Below are positions 33,655 to 44,000 of a stretch of DNA of 64,000 bases, piece by piece. The notes beneath the pieces were generated by a model. The model made no database searches, was not told where the DNA came from, and saw nothing but the letters and a program-made list of their open reading frames with translations. The stretch comes from Chlorella sorokiniana (taxonomy: Eukaryota; Chlorophyta; Trebouxiophyceae; Chlorellales; Chlorellaceae): assembly GCA_025917655.1 (NCBI GenBank), contig CP084620.1, forward strand, positions 186,001 to 250,000, in the 5' to 3' direction. A program made the translations under genes and the position numbers. Numbering within the stretch: the stretch's first letter is position 1; every line of letters starts with the position of its first letter.

Positions 33655-36130
33655 ATGCCCGATGCTACCAAGTCCCAGAGAATTGATTCTGCGGTACTTC
33701 GATGCCTGCAGCCCGCGGTGTGGACTCTGCTGCTGCTCAGCGCAGCATCCTTCCTGCTGCTGCCTCTAGCGGCACAGAAATGCTTTTTGGATGAGAAGGC
33801 GTTGCTCGTTGGAGGGGCTGTGCCCAGCGTCAGGTGAGCTACGCCCCAGGCTACTTTGGCGGCACGGCCATCGGGGTGTCGGCCATCGGGCAGTCCGCAG
33901 CGCGTTGCTACCAACTCGTCATGCTCCTGCTGCATGGCTCGTTTGCGCTGAAGTGTTTGAATCTTCCGCTCGTAGGCACAGCGGTGCGTTGGAAGCCTGC
34001 TTGGCCGCGAACCAGCAGCTGCTGGCCGGTGCCACGCCCGCCGAGTTTGAGGGCCTCGTCTTGGCGGCGGCCGCAGCCGCAGCGCCCTTTGCGGCGGGCC
34101 TGCAGTTCCACCGCCACGCCTTCAACAGCAGCGGCGGCAGGCCGTGCAGCACCCTGCACGCTGTGGTGCGCACGCCGCGCGGCGACGGCTCAGAGGGCTT
34201 TGTGCTGATGCTGCCGCTGGATGGGCGGCAGAGCGCCGCCGCCGCTCTCGCCGCCGCCGCGGGCGTGGCGGCGGCTGCGCACCTGGGTCGCAGCGGCTGG
34301 CTGGCTAAGGATGCGGTGCTGCTGTTTGCCGACGCGGCGGCCTGCAGCGCGGAAGAGAGTGCGGAGGTGAGGGGCTGGGTGCTCGAGGCCTTGCCTCTCG
34401 GCTCTCTGGCTGTGAGCCCATCGCTGCTACGCCCCCAGCACGGCGCTTCCCTTGCCACAAGCCACACGGACATGCGCACCGCACTCTCAAGCCTCCGCTC
34501 GCTGCTGAGCAATGTGTTCGACGTCCAAGTGCGGCGCCTCTGCCCTGCCCCGTTCCCACTGCACCCTCACTGCTGCCCCCACCTGCGCCCTTGCTGCCGC
34601 CCAGGCCTGGCTGGCGGCATACGACGGCGAGGACGGGCTGTTTGAGTTTCCGCGGGCCGGCTTGCTGCAGCAGGCGCTCGTGCTGGAGGTGGCGGCGCCT
34701 GCGGGCGGCGGCGGCGACGGCGCCAGCTCAGCAGAGCTCAGAATGCACGGCGCGGGGGGCCTGCTCCCCAACCTCGACCTCTACTACCTCATCAAACGCA
34801 ACCTGGACCTGCACACCAGCCTGCCGGTGGGCCTCAAGGACAGCGGCGTGCTTCCGGCGGCGGTGCGACGAGGGCTGGACGCGGCCGCACGTGCCGCGGC
34901 GGCGGCGGCGGCGGCGGCCACCCCGCTGCCGCCGCCGCTACGCTTCCGAGCTGCAGACCCTGGCGGGATTTGCTGCGCAGCAAGCCAGCGGGCGGGCGAC
35001 GGCGGCCACGCGCCGTTCTTGGCCCGCCAGGTCGACGGCGCCACCCTGGCGCTGCGCCTGCCCGCCGCCGCCGCCCGCGGCCCGCTCCCGGCAGCCCCAA
35101 GGCGCAGCAGCGCGCTGCGGCGGCCGCCACGGCCGCGCTTACGGCGACGGAAATGGTGCTGCGCACCTTTAACAACCTGGAGGAGCGGCTGCACCACTCC
35201 ACCGCCCTGTACGCTTTGGTCGCCCCGTCGCGCTTTGTCAGCGTGGGCGCCTACCTGGCGCCACCCGGTGCCGCGCTGCTCGCCGCTCTAGCCCAGGCAA
35301 GCCCAGGCGTTGGCTTGCAGCGTGGTGTCAGGGGGCTGGCTTTGCCGCTGCGGCCCGCTGCCGCTGCTGCCGCTGCCGGGTGAAGCTCCTGTCGGTGCTG
35401 GCCGCCGCTGCTGCCGAGCGTCGATCGGACGGCGGCGGTGGCACCCCGGTGCCAGCACATGGGCGGCGGTTGCGTCTGCCCCTTCAGCACGCCACCTTCA
35501 CGCACCTCACCGCGCATACACCCTGCACCCCAACCCGTTGCAGCTGGTGGTCGCCAGCCGGGCAGCAGCCGCTGCCACCCCGCCGTCGTTGCGCGTTCCC
35601 GCCTGGCGAGCGGCATGGCGCCGCGTGGCGGCAGCCCACGCAGCGGCGGCGGCTGTGGCAGCGCTGTGCAGCTGGTTTTCCAGCGGCGGCGCCTGGCCAG
35701 ACCTGCTGGGACGGCTGCTCCAGATCGGGGCGGCGGCTGGGTGGCCGCAGCGGGCCCGCCGGCCGCGCTGGCGGCGGTGCTTGCGCCTGGCGCCGCTCCG
35801 CCCAGCAGCCCTGCATCGGCTGATGCATCGGCGGGGGCAGGGGGCGGCGGCGGCGGTGCGGCGGTGCGCCCGGGCGGCGGGTCTTGCGGCAGCGCTGCTG
35901 CGTGGCACCCACCTGCTGCTGGGCCAGTGGTCCCGCTGCCTCGCTTTCCTGCTGCTGGTGGTACCGCTGTACGCCGCCAGCACCGCAGACGCCCGCGGCT
36001 GCCGCTGCGCATGGCGTTGCTGGGCTTTTCCGCCGCTGCAGGGCAGCTGTACCGCTCTGGCGGTACGGCGTGGCTGGCTGAGCTGCTGACCCCCACGTGC
36101 TCCTGCTGGCAATCACCAGCTGAGGTGTAA
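33655..36130 (+). CDS. GPAA1: GPI transamidase subunit GAA1
   Basis: Membrane subunit of the ER complex that attaches GPI anchors. The start ATG at 33655 gives a short N-terminus and a first membrane helix (WTLLLLSAASFLLLPLAA), then CFLDEKALLVGGA, the Gaa1 start signature. Exons 33982..34365 and 34605 onward carry GALEACLAANQQLL, AGLLQQALVLEV, LLPNLDLYYLIKRNLDLHTS and FNNLEERLHHSTALYALV with FVSVGAYLAPPG, all typical of the Gaa1 luminal domain. The C-terminal exons code for hydrophobic segments (CLAFLLLVVPLYAAS) and end at TAA 36128-36130. Three frame changes fall within the single exon 34605-35294, in GCG/CCG-rich stretches, and the donor after LAALAQ is GCAAGC. The C-terminal exon boundaries are unsure. 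Confidence 0.85.
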
Positions 36131-36457
36131 GCTGAGAACAGGAGATCAGAGTGGAACCGGTCTCTAGCGCTTCCTCGGCCCAGCTGGCTCCCCGCCTTCA
36201 AGGGCCCAGGCGGCGGCGCACTGGATTACGCAACGGATGCATACACGATTACATTGGCAAGCCAGCACGCATAAGGGGCATAAGGGACACAGTGGGGGTG
36301 GGGACATGGGTGTGGGGAGGGGCGCTAGATGCATTGGCTACTGGGCGCAGGTTGGAGTCGGCAGCGGGCGGTGCGATGTTGCGTTTCGTGTGCAGGAGTG
36401 CCATGCAGAGAATAAGGGGGCTGGGATGCTGGAATCAGGTTCAGGAGCGTTGGCACG
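36131..36457. other. convergent intergenic region, nothing seen
   Basis: Between the 3' ends of GPAA1 (+) and the membrane-protein gene (-). No gene recognised. Confidence 0.4.
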
Positions 36458-38404
36458 CTAGCAGTTGATGCTTGCTGCGCCACTCAAGCCATCCCAGCAG
36501 CCTGCCCACGGAGGGCGCGCCAGGCGGCCAGCGTCAGGCGGAGGGCGGGGCCCCATGCGCAAGGCTTCAGCGGCGTAGAGGCCGGCCTCCCACTCTGCGA
36601 ATCACAGTTAGGTGGGTGTGGTGGTGGGTGGATGGGGGCACAGAGCGGGGCAGGGAAGACAGGGTTGTGTGATCCATTCGTTCTGCGTGCTGGGGCGCTG
36701 CCATCGCACCCAACACCGCACGCATGCAGGCATGCAGCTCACCGACAGCCCAGGCGGGCAGGGGAATGCGGGACCGCAGCTCGCGCGCTGCACCCGCCAA
36801 TGAGCGTAAGGCATGGCCGCCGCCAGTCCATGCCAGCAACAAGCCACCTGTGCTGCCAGAGGGCACAGCGGCGTTTCCGCTGTCGCCAGGCTGGCCGCCA
36901 AAGCGCGATGTGGGCTTTGATGCCGGCAGGAGGGACACGCCGAAGGCAGGGCTGACGGGCACCGTGCGTGGGGAGGGGCTGGCGGGGTCGGCATAGGGGA
37001 ACAGGGGCCACACGAGCGCTCGTTTGTGGGGAGTGCCGCCCACCAGCGCCCTTTGGCCCGTGGGATTCGGGGGCGGCGCTGGGCAGGTGGCGTTGTGGCT
37101 GAAGGAGAATGCCTTGGGGGTGTTGAGCGCACTGGCAGCGAGGGGCGGGGGCTTGATGGTGGAGTCGGGAGCGATGGCCGTCGCAGGGAGAGGTGGGTTG
37201 AGGAGGGTGGGCTGGGTAGACTGGCGGGCGCTGCTGTTAAACGCCGCAATGGGCATCGCAGCGGCCGGAGCGCCTGCAGGTGGGGACTGGCTGGGGGCAG
37301 CAGCTCAGCAGGGAGGCACGAAGGTGCCTCCACGGCGGCCTGGCGGCTGGTTGGCGCTGCACAGCACGCGCAGCATGCGACTTGCTTGAGGGGCAGGGAG
37401 CGGAGGGGGTTGGAGGTGGGCTAGCTGGAAGCCGGCAGCCGCCGCCAGCAGCAGCGCCAGGAAGGGCAGCCCGACCCGCCCTGCCGCAGCGCATGCTCTC
37501 TTCAGCCGCATGGTTGCCGTCTTCAGGGCACGGGCGGCGGAAGCAGCGAACGCCATGACGCTTCCGACGCAGGGCACAAGGAGGCCCAGGGCGCCGTCGA
37601 CAGCGTCCACGGCGGCGATGCCGCAGGCACTCGCACGCACAAGTACTTGCGACGCTGCGCGCACCATGACGCAAATGATGGCGTGGCTGGCTCCCCAGCT
37701 GGCGCATGCAGCAATCCGAAGCGCCCGGAAGCCAGCCTGGGCGGCTGCAGCCGTGAGGGCGGCAGCCCGCAGCCCGGCGAAACGCGCGGAGAGGGCGGTC
37801 TTGGTGGCGCGGTCGGAGGCCAAGCGAGCCGCCGCGCCGCACACAGCGGATGCGTTCGAGGGCAGGGCCGCACAGGTAAGGGCAAGGCCGGGCAGGGCCA
37901 GGGCCAGCGGGCGCCGTGGGCCACACACAGCAGAGAGGCCACCAGGCCGAGCAGCAGAGTCAGCGCCGCCACCCAGCGCTCGGCGCGCTCGGCCCGCTCG
38001 ATCGCGGCGGCTGCCCAGGTTTCCGCGTTCTGCATCGTCGGTATGGATGTGTGGAGCGTTGGGCTGTGGGAGCCAGGGGGTCAATTAAAGAAAGCGAGTC
38101 CCGGGACTCGCAACGCGCAGACGCGGGGCGGCCACAGCAAAGTTGTCTGCAGCGCTGCCGCCCACCTGCTTGGCCTGATCGGCACGGGCGAGCTCCATGA
38201 GCAGTCTGTCCAGGTCGCTGCCTCGATGGGGCTGCTTTGAGGCGTCCATGGGTTGTGGCGGGCTCAGCATTGCTGGCGGCGGCGAGGTGCAAGGGGACGG
38301 GGCTGGGGCCCCGGACTTGCCTGCAACGGCGCAACCATCGGCGTAAGCGGCAGTCCCAGACTGTGCTGCAGCGTCTGCAGCGTCTCTTCATCGGCAGGGG
38401 TCAT
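36458..38404 (-). CDS. predicted multi-pass membrane protein, unknown family
   Basis: The N-terminal exon has MTPADEETLQTLQHSLGLPL; then MDASKQPHRGSDLDRLLMEL and ARADQAKQ splice cleanly (GTGGGC donor, ATGCAG acceptor) to NAETWAAAAIERAERAERWV, a charged helix leading into VAALTLLLGLVASLLCVAHG (first membrane segment). More hydrophobic Ala-rich stretches follow (LVPCVGSVMAFAASAARALK; VGLPFLALLLAAAAGFQLAH). The C-terminal half is Pro/Ser/Ala-rich and probably disordered, and the last exon is WEAGLYAAEALRMGP plus a tail, stopping at 36458. Frame changes are needed near 38265, 37910 and 37320. The true start may be upstream, because an AG acceptor sits right before the ATG at 38404. No function inferred. 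Confidence 0.5.
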
Positions 38405-39277
38405 CCTGCAGCGGAGGGGGTTGCGATCAGCGCGCATTTGCGTTTCGACATGGCACTGTTCGCGGTTCAGGAGATATTTCAAATACACCAACGCGAGTAA
38501 ACGATTGCCATGGCAGGCCGAAAGCTCTCCATCTGCAGACAGGCTGAAATTTTAGAATAAAACTCCTCCGATTGCCCACCTGCAGCAACCCGACCTCCTA
38601 TGAAACAGAAAAACTTAAATAAATTGCGATGAAGAGAAGCAATGTGCTATGTTAAGGCATCAAGACACAGCCCGACCGCGTGGAAAGTTTCCTGGAATAG
38701 TAAGGCGACCTCTCACCGGCTGTTTCCCCATCTTTCATCCCATAATAATTGATACATAATGTGGGCGTTCTTTGCAAGCGTCATTACGCACACCGGGCTT
38801 TTGCTCGCTGAGACGCTGTTGGGGAAAGGGCAGGACCCCTCTTTTGGGTCTGCGGCAGACCCTCACGCGTCTCATGAAGACACTCAGAAGCATGGCGAAG
38901 GTGCGATGCGGGTTGCGTCGTGCACGAGGTTAGGCGCAGCCGGCGCACCCGCGCCGCGGCGGCACCCAGTGTTGCAATACGGCCGGAAACCACCTACGGC
39001 CGATCCCAACCCTTGCGCACCCCTCAGACTTGGCCAAACATGCACTTATGGATGAAACAACTATCCAGAGGACCGCCAACGCCGAGTCTGCATGCCTCAG
39101 ACGCTCCCCCGGCAACCTGCTGGCGGACACCGGCATGCCTGAGGCGAGTCCCGCGCACGTTGTGCTCTTGGACGGGTGCAGCAGGAGCATGGCCCTCCTC
39201 CTCTCCCACAATCTCATGAAGTAACACGCAGTGAATGCCTTTTATTTGGATCGCAGGCAGCGGCCGTCACAGCGACC
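38405..39277. other. intergenic, AT-richer than the rest
   Basis: About 870 bases between divergent genes. 38540-38780 is clearly AT-rich for this window (AATAAATTGCGATG, ATAATAATTGATACATAATG) and may contain promoters. Short plus-strand frames near 39030-39230 have no support. Confidence 0.45.
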
Positions 39278-40697
39278 ATGCCGGCTGAGCCCTCGCCGCT
39301 CTCCAGCGCAACCTCCCCCTGCACCGCCATCCTTCCCTACCTCACCCCCTGCCCGCCCCCGACACCGAGCCGCCAATCCCCCAAGCAGTAGCCGCGGAGC
39401 CGCTCGCCTTGCCTGCCCTGCCGTCCGCCCAGGACAGCTTCGCCGCGGCCCAGGCTGGCGCCGCTCGCGAGGAACCCTCTGCGGGCGAGGACGTCGACCG
39501 CGCCGCTCCTGATGCCGCCGTCTCGCCGTGCCCGGCTCCTCTGGCCGATGTCGATGTTGTAGACTGTCCAGGCCAACCTCGCGGCTCGAGCCAGGATCAC
39601 GCCCAGCACGAGCGGCCTGGGGCGGGTGGCTGCGATGCCGCCGCCCCCTTCATGCCCCCCTCCACCCTCATCGGCGGCGACGGCTCCCCAGCCCCCACCA
39701 CCGCTGGCTCGCTGCGCGCCTGCGCCCTGGCTTTGACAGCGACTCCGAGCCGCTCAGCTTCTGCCGTAGCCAGCCATGCGGGCCGCCACGCGGGCGGCGC
39801 ATCATTGACAGCCCCACCACCAGCACGGAGCGCGAGGCCGGAGGCGAAGGCGCCAGTGCTGGTGGGGACCAGGACAGCCCGCCGCGGCCTGCAGCCCCTG
39901 ATGCGGACCAGGAGAGCCCTCTGCGCACTCCAGCCACCGCCACGGGGCATGGCAGCCCTCCGCGAGCCCCAGCCCGGCTTGCCGGCGACGTCTGGGGCAG
40001 CCGCCCGAGCGCATCCGGCAGCAGCCGCAGCCGCGCTGCCTCCCGGGCGGAGCGGGAGCTCGCCAACCTGATGCCCTTCAACTACGACAGGTCAGGCGCG
40101 GTGCGGATGCGCCGCTGCTCTCACCCTGGCCACAGCACCAGCGCTGGGAGGCGCCGCCCACCCCTGCTCTGTGTGGCACCACCGCAGGCAGCTGTCAAAG
40201 TACCCCCTCAAGCCCGGCACCGACATGGCCGACACCTTTGACACCGTGAAGAAACGGCTGCAGAGCGTGCAGTACGGGGTGGGCACGTCGGCCGCCCCTG
40301 ACGAGCGCAGCCTGGTGAGCCGCGGCTGCGGCTGCGCTGGGTTGATGCATGCCAGGCGCATTGCCGGCTCGAGCATGCGCTCGCAGCGCTGCAGCAATTG
40401 CCCCCCGCAGTGGGCCGGTAGGGAAACCCACACCGCTGCCTGCCCTTGCCTGGTCTGCATGTACCGCAGAGGCCCAGGAAGAAGCCGCGGTACAACGTTT
40501 TTGACGAGGAGCAGGACGGCGACCACGAGCTGGATGGATGTGCAGAGACTGCGGATGGCATGGAGGAGGAGGGGCAGGAGGAGGAGGGGAGGGAGGGGGA
40601 GGAGGAGAGGCACTCGGTCGAGCGGCGCCAGGAGGAGGCAGGGGGTTACGACTCCGACTGCGAGATCATCGAAACCATCGAGCCTGGTGTCGTCTGA
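39278..40697 (+). CDS. acidic, probably nuclear protein of unknown function
   Basis: Start ATG 39278 (MPAEPSPLSSATSPC). The frame changes at a C run near 39355 into DTEPPIPQAVAAEPLALPAL, and again near 39720 into FDSDSEPLSFCRSQPCGPPR, GRRIIDSPTTSTE. A third part is AERELANLMPFNYDR, spliced to QLSKYPLKPGTDMADTFDTV, KKRLQSVQYGVGTSAAPDE. The last exon has PRKKPRYNVFDEEQDGDHEL (basic cluster, possible nuclear signal), a Glu-rich run and YDSDCEIIETIEPGVV before TGA. CEIIETIE resembles a SUMO-interaction motif. Otherwise unrecognised. It ends about 320 bases from the convergent coiled-coil gene. Confidence 0.5.
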
Positions 40698-41015
40698 TGG
40701 CGGCGGTCGAGATACACCGCACCCCTCTGATTAGCCAAGGCCCCCGAGCTGTTCAGCACTGTTGGGACCCGCCACAGACTGGCGCTCGCCGGCTGCTCCG
40801 GCTGCTTCCGCTGCATGGGCGGCCCAGGACCACATGCAGTTTGCGTTCACAGCACACACCAATTGCAAGCCTCGGAATTGTTGCAGTTATTTATGTTTGA
40901 AACCACAACTCTTTATAACCGCAAAGAAAGGTGCACACCGAGTGTGCTGGCTGGCACACCCCGCATTGCCTGGCGGAGCGCCATCCATGCTCGCAGGGAC
41001 CAGGCGGCGCTGCGG

Positions 41016-44000
41016 TCAGGCGGCCAGGCCTTCCCGCTCCAGCCGCGTCATCAGCTCGTTGCACATGTCCAGAAGCTGCTTCTTCTCCCGCTCTTTGGCC
41101 TGGGTGAATGGGTGGGTGGGTGGGGTGGGGGGCAGGGGGTTGGAGGATGGTGTGCATGTGTGTGAGTGCCTGTCTTGTGGGTGGGCGGGGGACACTTGCA
41201 ACAGCAACACATTGAACAGCATCTGAGTGCTGCATGCTGCTGCGGTGAGCGGATGCCGGCCCAGCTGCTGCAGGCTGCACTGCAGCCCAGCAGCAGGGCC
41301 GCTGAAGCTGCGCTGCCCGACACAGTGCTAACCAAGACCTCGCCGCACTCAACGAGGCAAAAGTGCAGGGCCGCCCCCCCGCCCGCCCGCCAGACCACAG
41401 ATCACAGCTGAGCCCACCTGCACCTCCCTCTCCAGTCCCGCGATGGTTGCCTTGTACCGCTCCTTGGCCTCGAAGAAGCGCCCGTTCTCCTTCTTGTACT
41501 CGCGCAGCGCCCCTCGTACTCCTTCAGCCTCACCTGGTTGGGCGGCAAGGGAGGAGGGGTGAACAGGGGGAGGGGTGGAAAGAGGGGTGGGTGGGTGAAA
41601 ATGCTTGAGAGTGTCTGGCTGGCTTGTGGGAGTGAAGGGGTGGTGGGCGGGGTTTGGGCATCAAGCTAATCAGCGTTCAAGGAGCAGGAGGGGGCTCGGA
41701 GCTTGGGGCTTAGAGCAGGAGGGGGCTCGGAGCCTGCCGCTCTGGCAGAAACACATCCAGCGGCGCCAGCAAGCAAAGGCAAAGGTCGGCAGGGCGACAG
41801 GCGGCCACGCCGAGGAGAGGCACATGCAGCCTCTGCACCACACTCCACCACTGGAAACTCCAGCTGCTCTGCAGGCTGCGCCGCCAGCTGCGCTGCCTCT
41901 CACCTCCAGCGAAACGACCTCCTCCTCCTTCCGCTGCGCCTCCAGGTGCGCGCGTTCACGGGCCTGCGGGGGCGGCGCGGCAAGCACGAAGCGCAGCGTG
42001 GGCTATAGGCATGCATTCAACGCAACCTTGAGCCGTTTCACGAACACTCAGCTGCGTGCACTGCGCAGGGCCAGATTCCCCCAGCACTAGTTCCTGGCTG
42101 ATTGTCGATGTCAAGTGGAATAACCCGCGTCCCACCTGCTTGGCCAGGTTGATGCGGTGTACCGCCTCATCGTACTGCTTGGTCAGCGCAGCGTGCTTGG
42201 CGCGCAGCTCACCCAGCTCAGCCTCCTTTGCTGCCACCGCCTGCGGAGGGAGGGCCAGCGCAAATGAGGGCGACTGACTTTGGAAGCTTGAGGCCGTAGT
42301 GAATGAGAAAATGGCATGCATTCCATTGTTGTGGACAGACGAGCGTGCGTGCGACCGCGGCATTGCTGCCGCAAAAAGGCAGCCCTCTCGCCTTTTCCGT
42401 GCGCCGCTGCTCCCCTGCCAGCTGCTGCGCCGCACGGGCCTCTGCCTCCCGCGCTGCGGCCGCAGCGGCCACCGCCTCCGCGGCCGCCGCTTCGTGCGCG
42501 CGCGCGCTCTCCTCAGCGGCAGCCAGCTCCTGCCGTGCTGTTGCAGCCTCGCCCGCCGCCTTGTGCGCCTGCAGTGGGTGAGGGGTGGCTCCCTTACGTT
42601 GAACAGAGAACAATCCGTAGCGGTTGGCAGAGCTGTTATGGTGACACTCCTCGCTGTGCATCTCGAGAGTGTCATGCAGCCAAACTCCTCTCACGGCACG
42701 TGATGACGGCGTGCATCCTGCTTAGCGCCTTGGCTGTTGCGATGCCTTGGGCACTTGCATCTGCGATTCACGCTCGTCATCGACTTTCCCCAGCTCACCC
42801 GGACCTCCTCAGTCGCCACCCGCTTCTGCAGCGTCGCCGCCTCCTGCCGCAGCGCCGCCTCCTCGGCCTTGAGGGGCTGGTACCTGCACATTAGCGGGCA
42901 TGGAGGTGTGTGTGTAACGGTGGGGTGAGGCGGGAGCCCCTTAGGGGTGGCGGGTGGGCGGATTGCAAATTTGTATGCATGTGCATGTGTGAGTGGATGG
43001 GCGGGCGGGAGGGGCACGCAGGGGTGAGGGACTGGAAGCCGCACCCGCTGCCTGCCACGGCAGCAGCAGCAAGCAAAACAGAACCTGGTAGACCAACTCA
43101 CTTGTCTGTGTAGAGTGTGCGGAACTGGGCGTCCACCTGGGCGTGCTCCCGCTGCACCGCCTCCCTCTGCGGCGGCGCACGGGGTGGCGGCATCAGCTGC
43201 GGGGCCCCTGCCAGCATCCTCCCAGCCAGCGTGCCGTGCTTTGTGCCGCAGGCAGAGGTGGTGGGCCGGGGGCTCATGCAAGGCTGCGCCAGCCACCCGC
43301 AATGCATCAGCACACCCACCCCCGGTGTAGCCACCGCCCTCGTCCCCTCCCCAGCCCCCAGAACAGACCGAAACACAAACCTGAAGACCAAACGCGCACC
43401 CTTTCCGCCCCCAGACAGGTGCCACCCAGGACAGACAGAAACACACTCCCCATCCGGCACCTCGGCCGCTCACCTCCGCCTGTGCCGCCGCCAGCTCCCC
43501 CGCAGCTTCACCACCAGCGCAGACTGCTGGTCCTGCAGCTCCCTGATGGACCCCTGGTAGCCGCCCAGCAGCGCCACCGCCTCCTCCCGCGCCGCATGCG
43601 CCTCTGACAGCTGCGGGGAAGGTGGCGGGACGAGAGCGGTGGAGGCATAGGCAAGGGCGGCGAGTTAGGGCTGGCATGAGAACGCCCAGAGAGAGCTGAA
43701 GTGGGCTGCGGGGAAGTGCAAGGAGGTGGCCGGCCACGCAGGGGCGCATAAACCGCCAACGACCATCCTGCAGTCAACCTCCCAGCGCATCATCAATCCC
43801 TCTGCCAGCTCAGCGAGCAGCGCAACACGGCGCATCGCAGATCAGCGCAGCGCAGCGCAGCGTGCCTGGGTGCGCAGCGAAGCAATCTCCGCCCGCATCG
43901 CCCGCACTTCCTCCGGGGTGGCGGCCAGCGGCACGCCCGAGCTGAGGCGGCGGCCGCCGCCGCTGGCCAGCGCGGCGGCAGCGGGCGTGGTGCCCAGCAG

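Noticed and set aside
38264-38491. Separate small gene upstream of the membrane protein
   Set aside because: The next exon splices in phase into the membrane-protein gene (DQAKQ to NAETW), so it is better read as its N-terminus.
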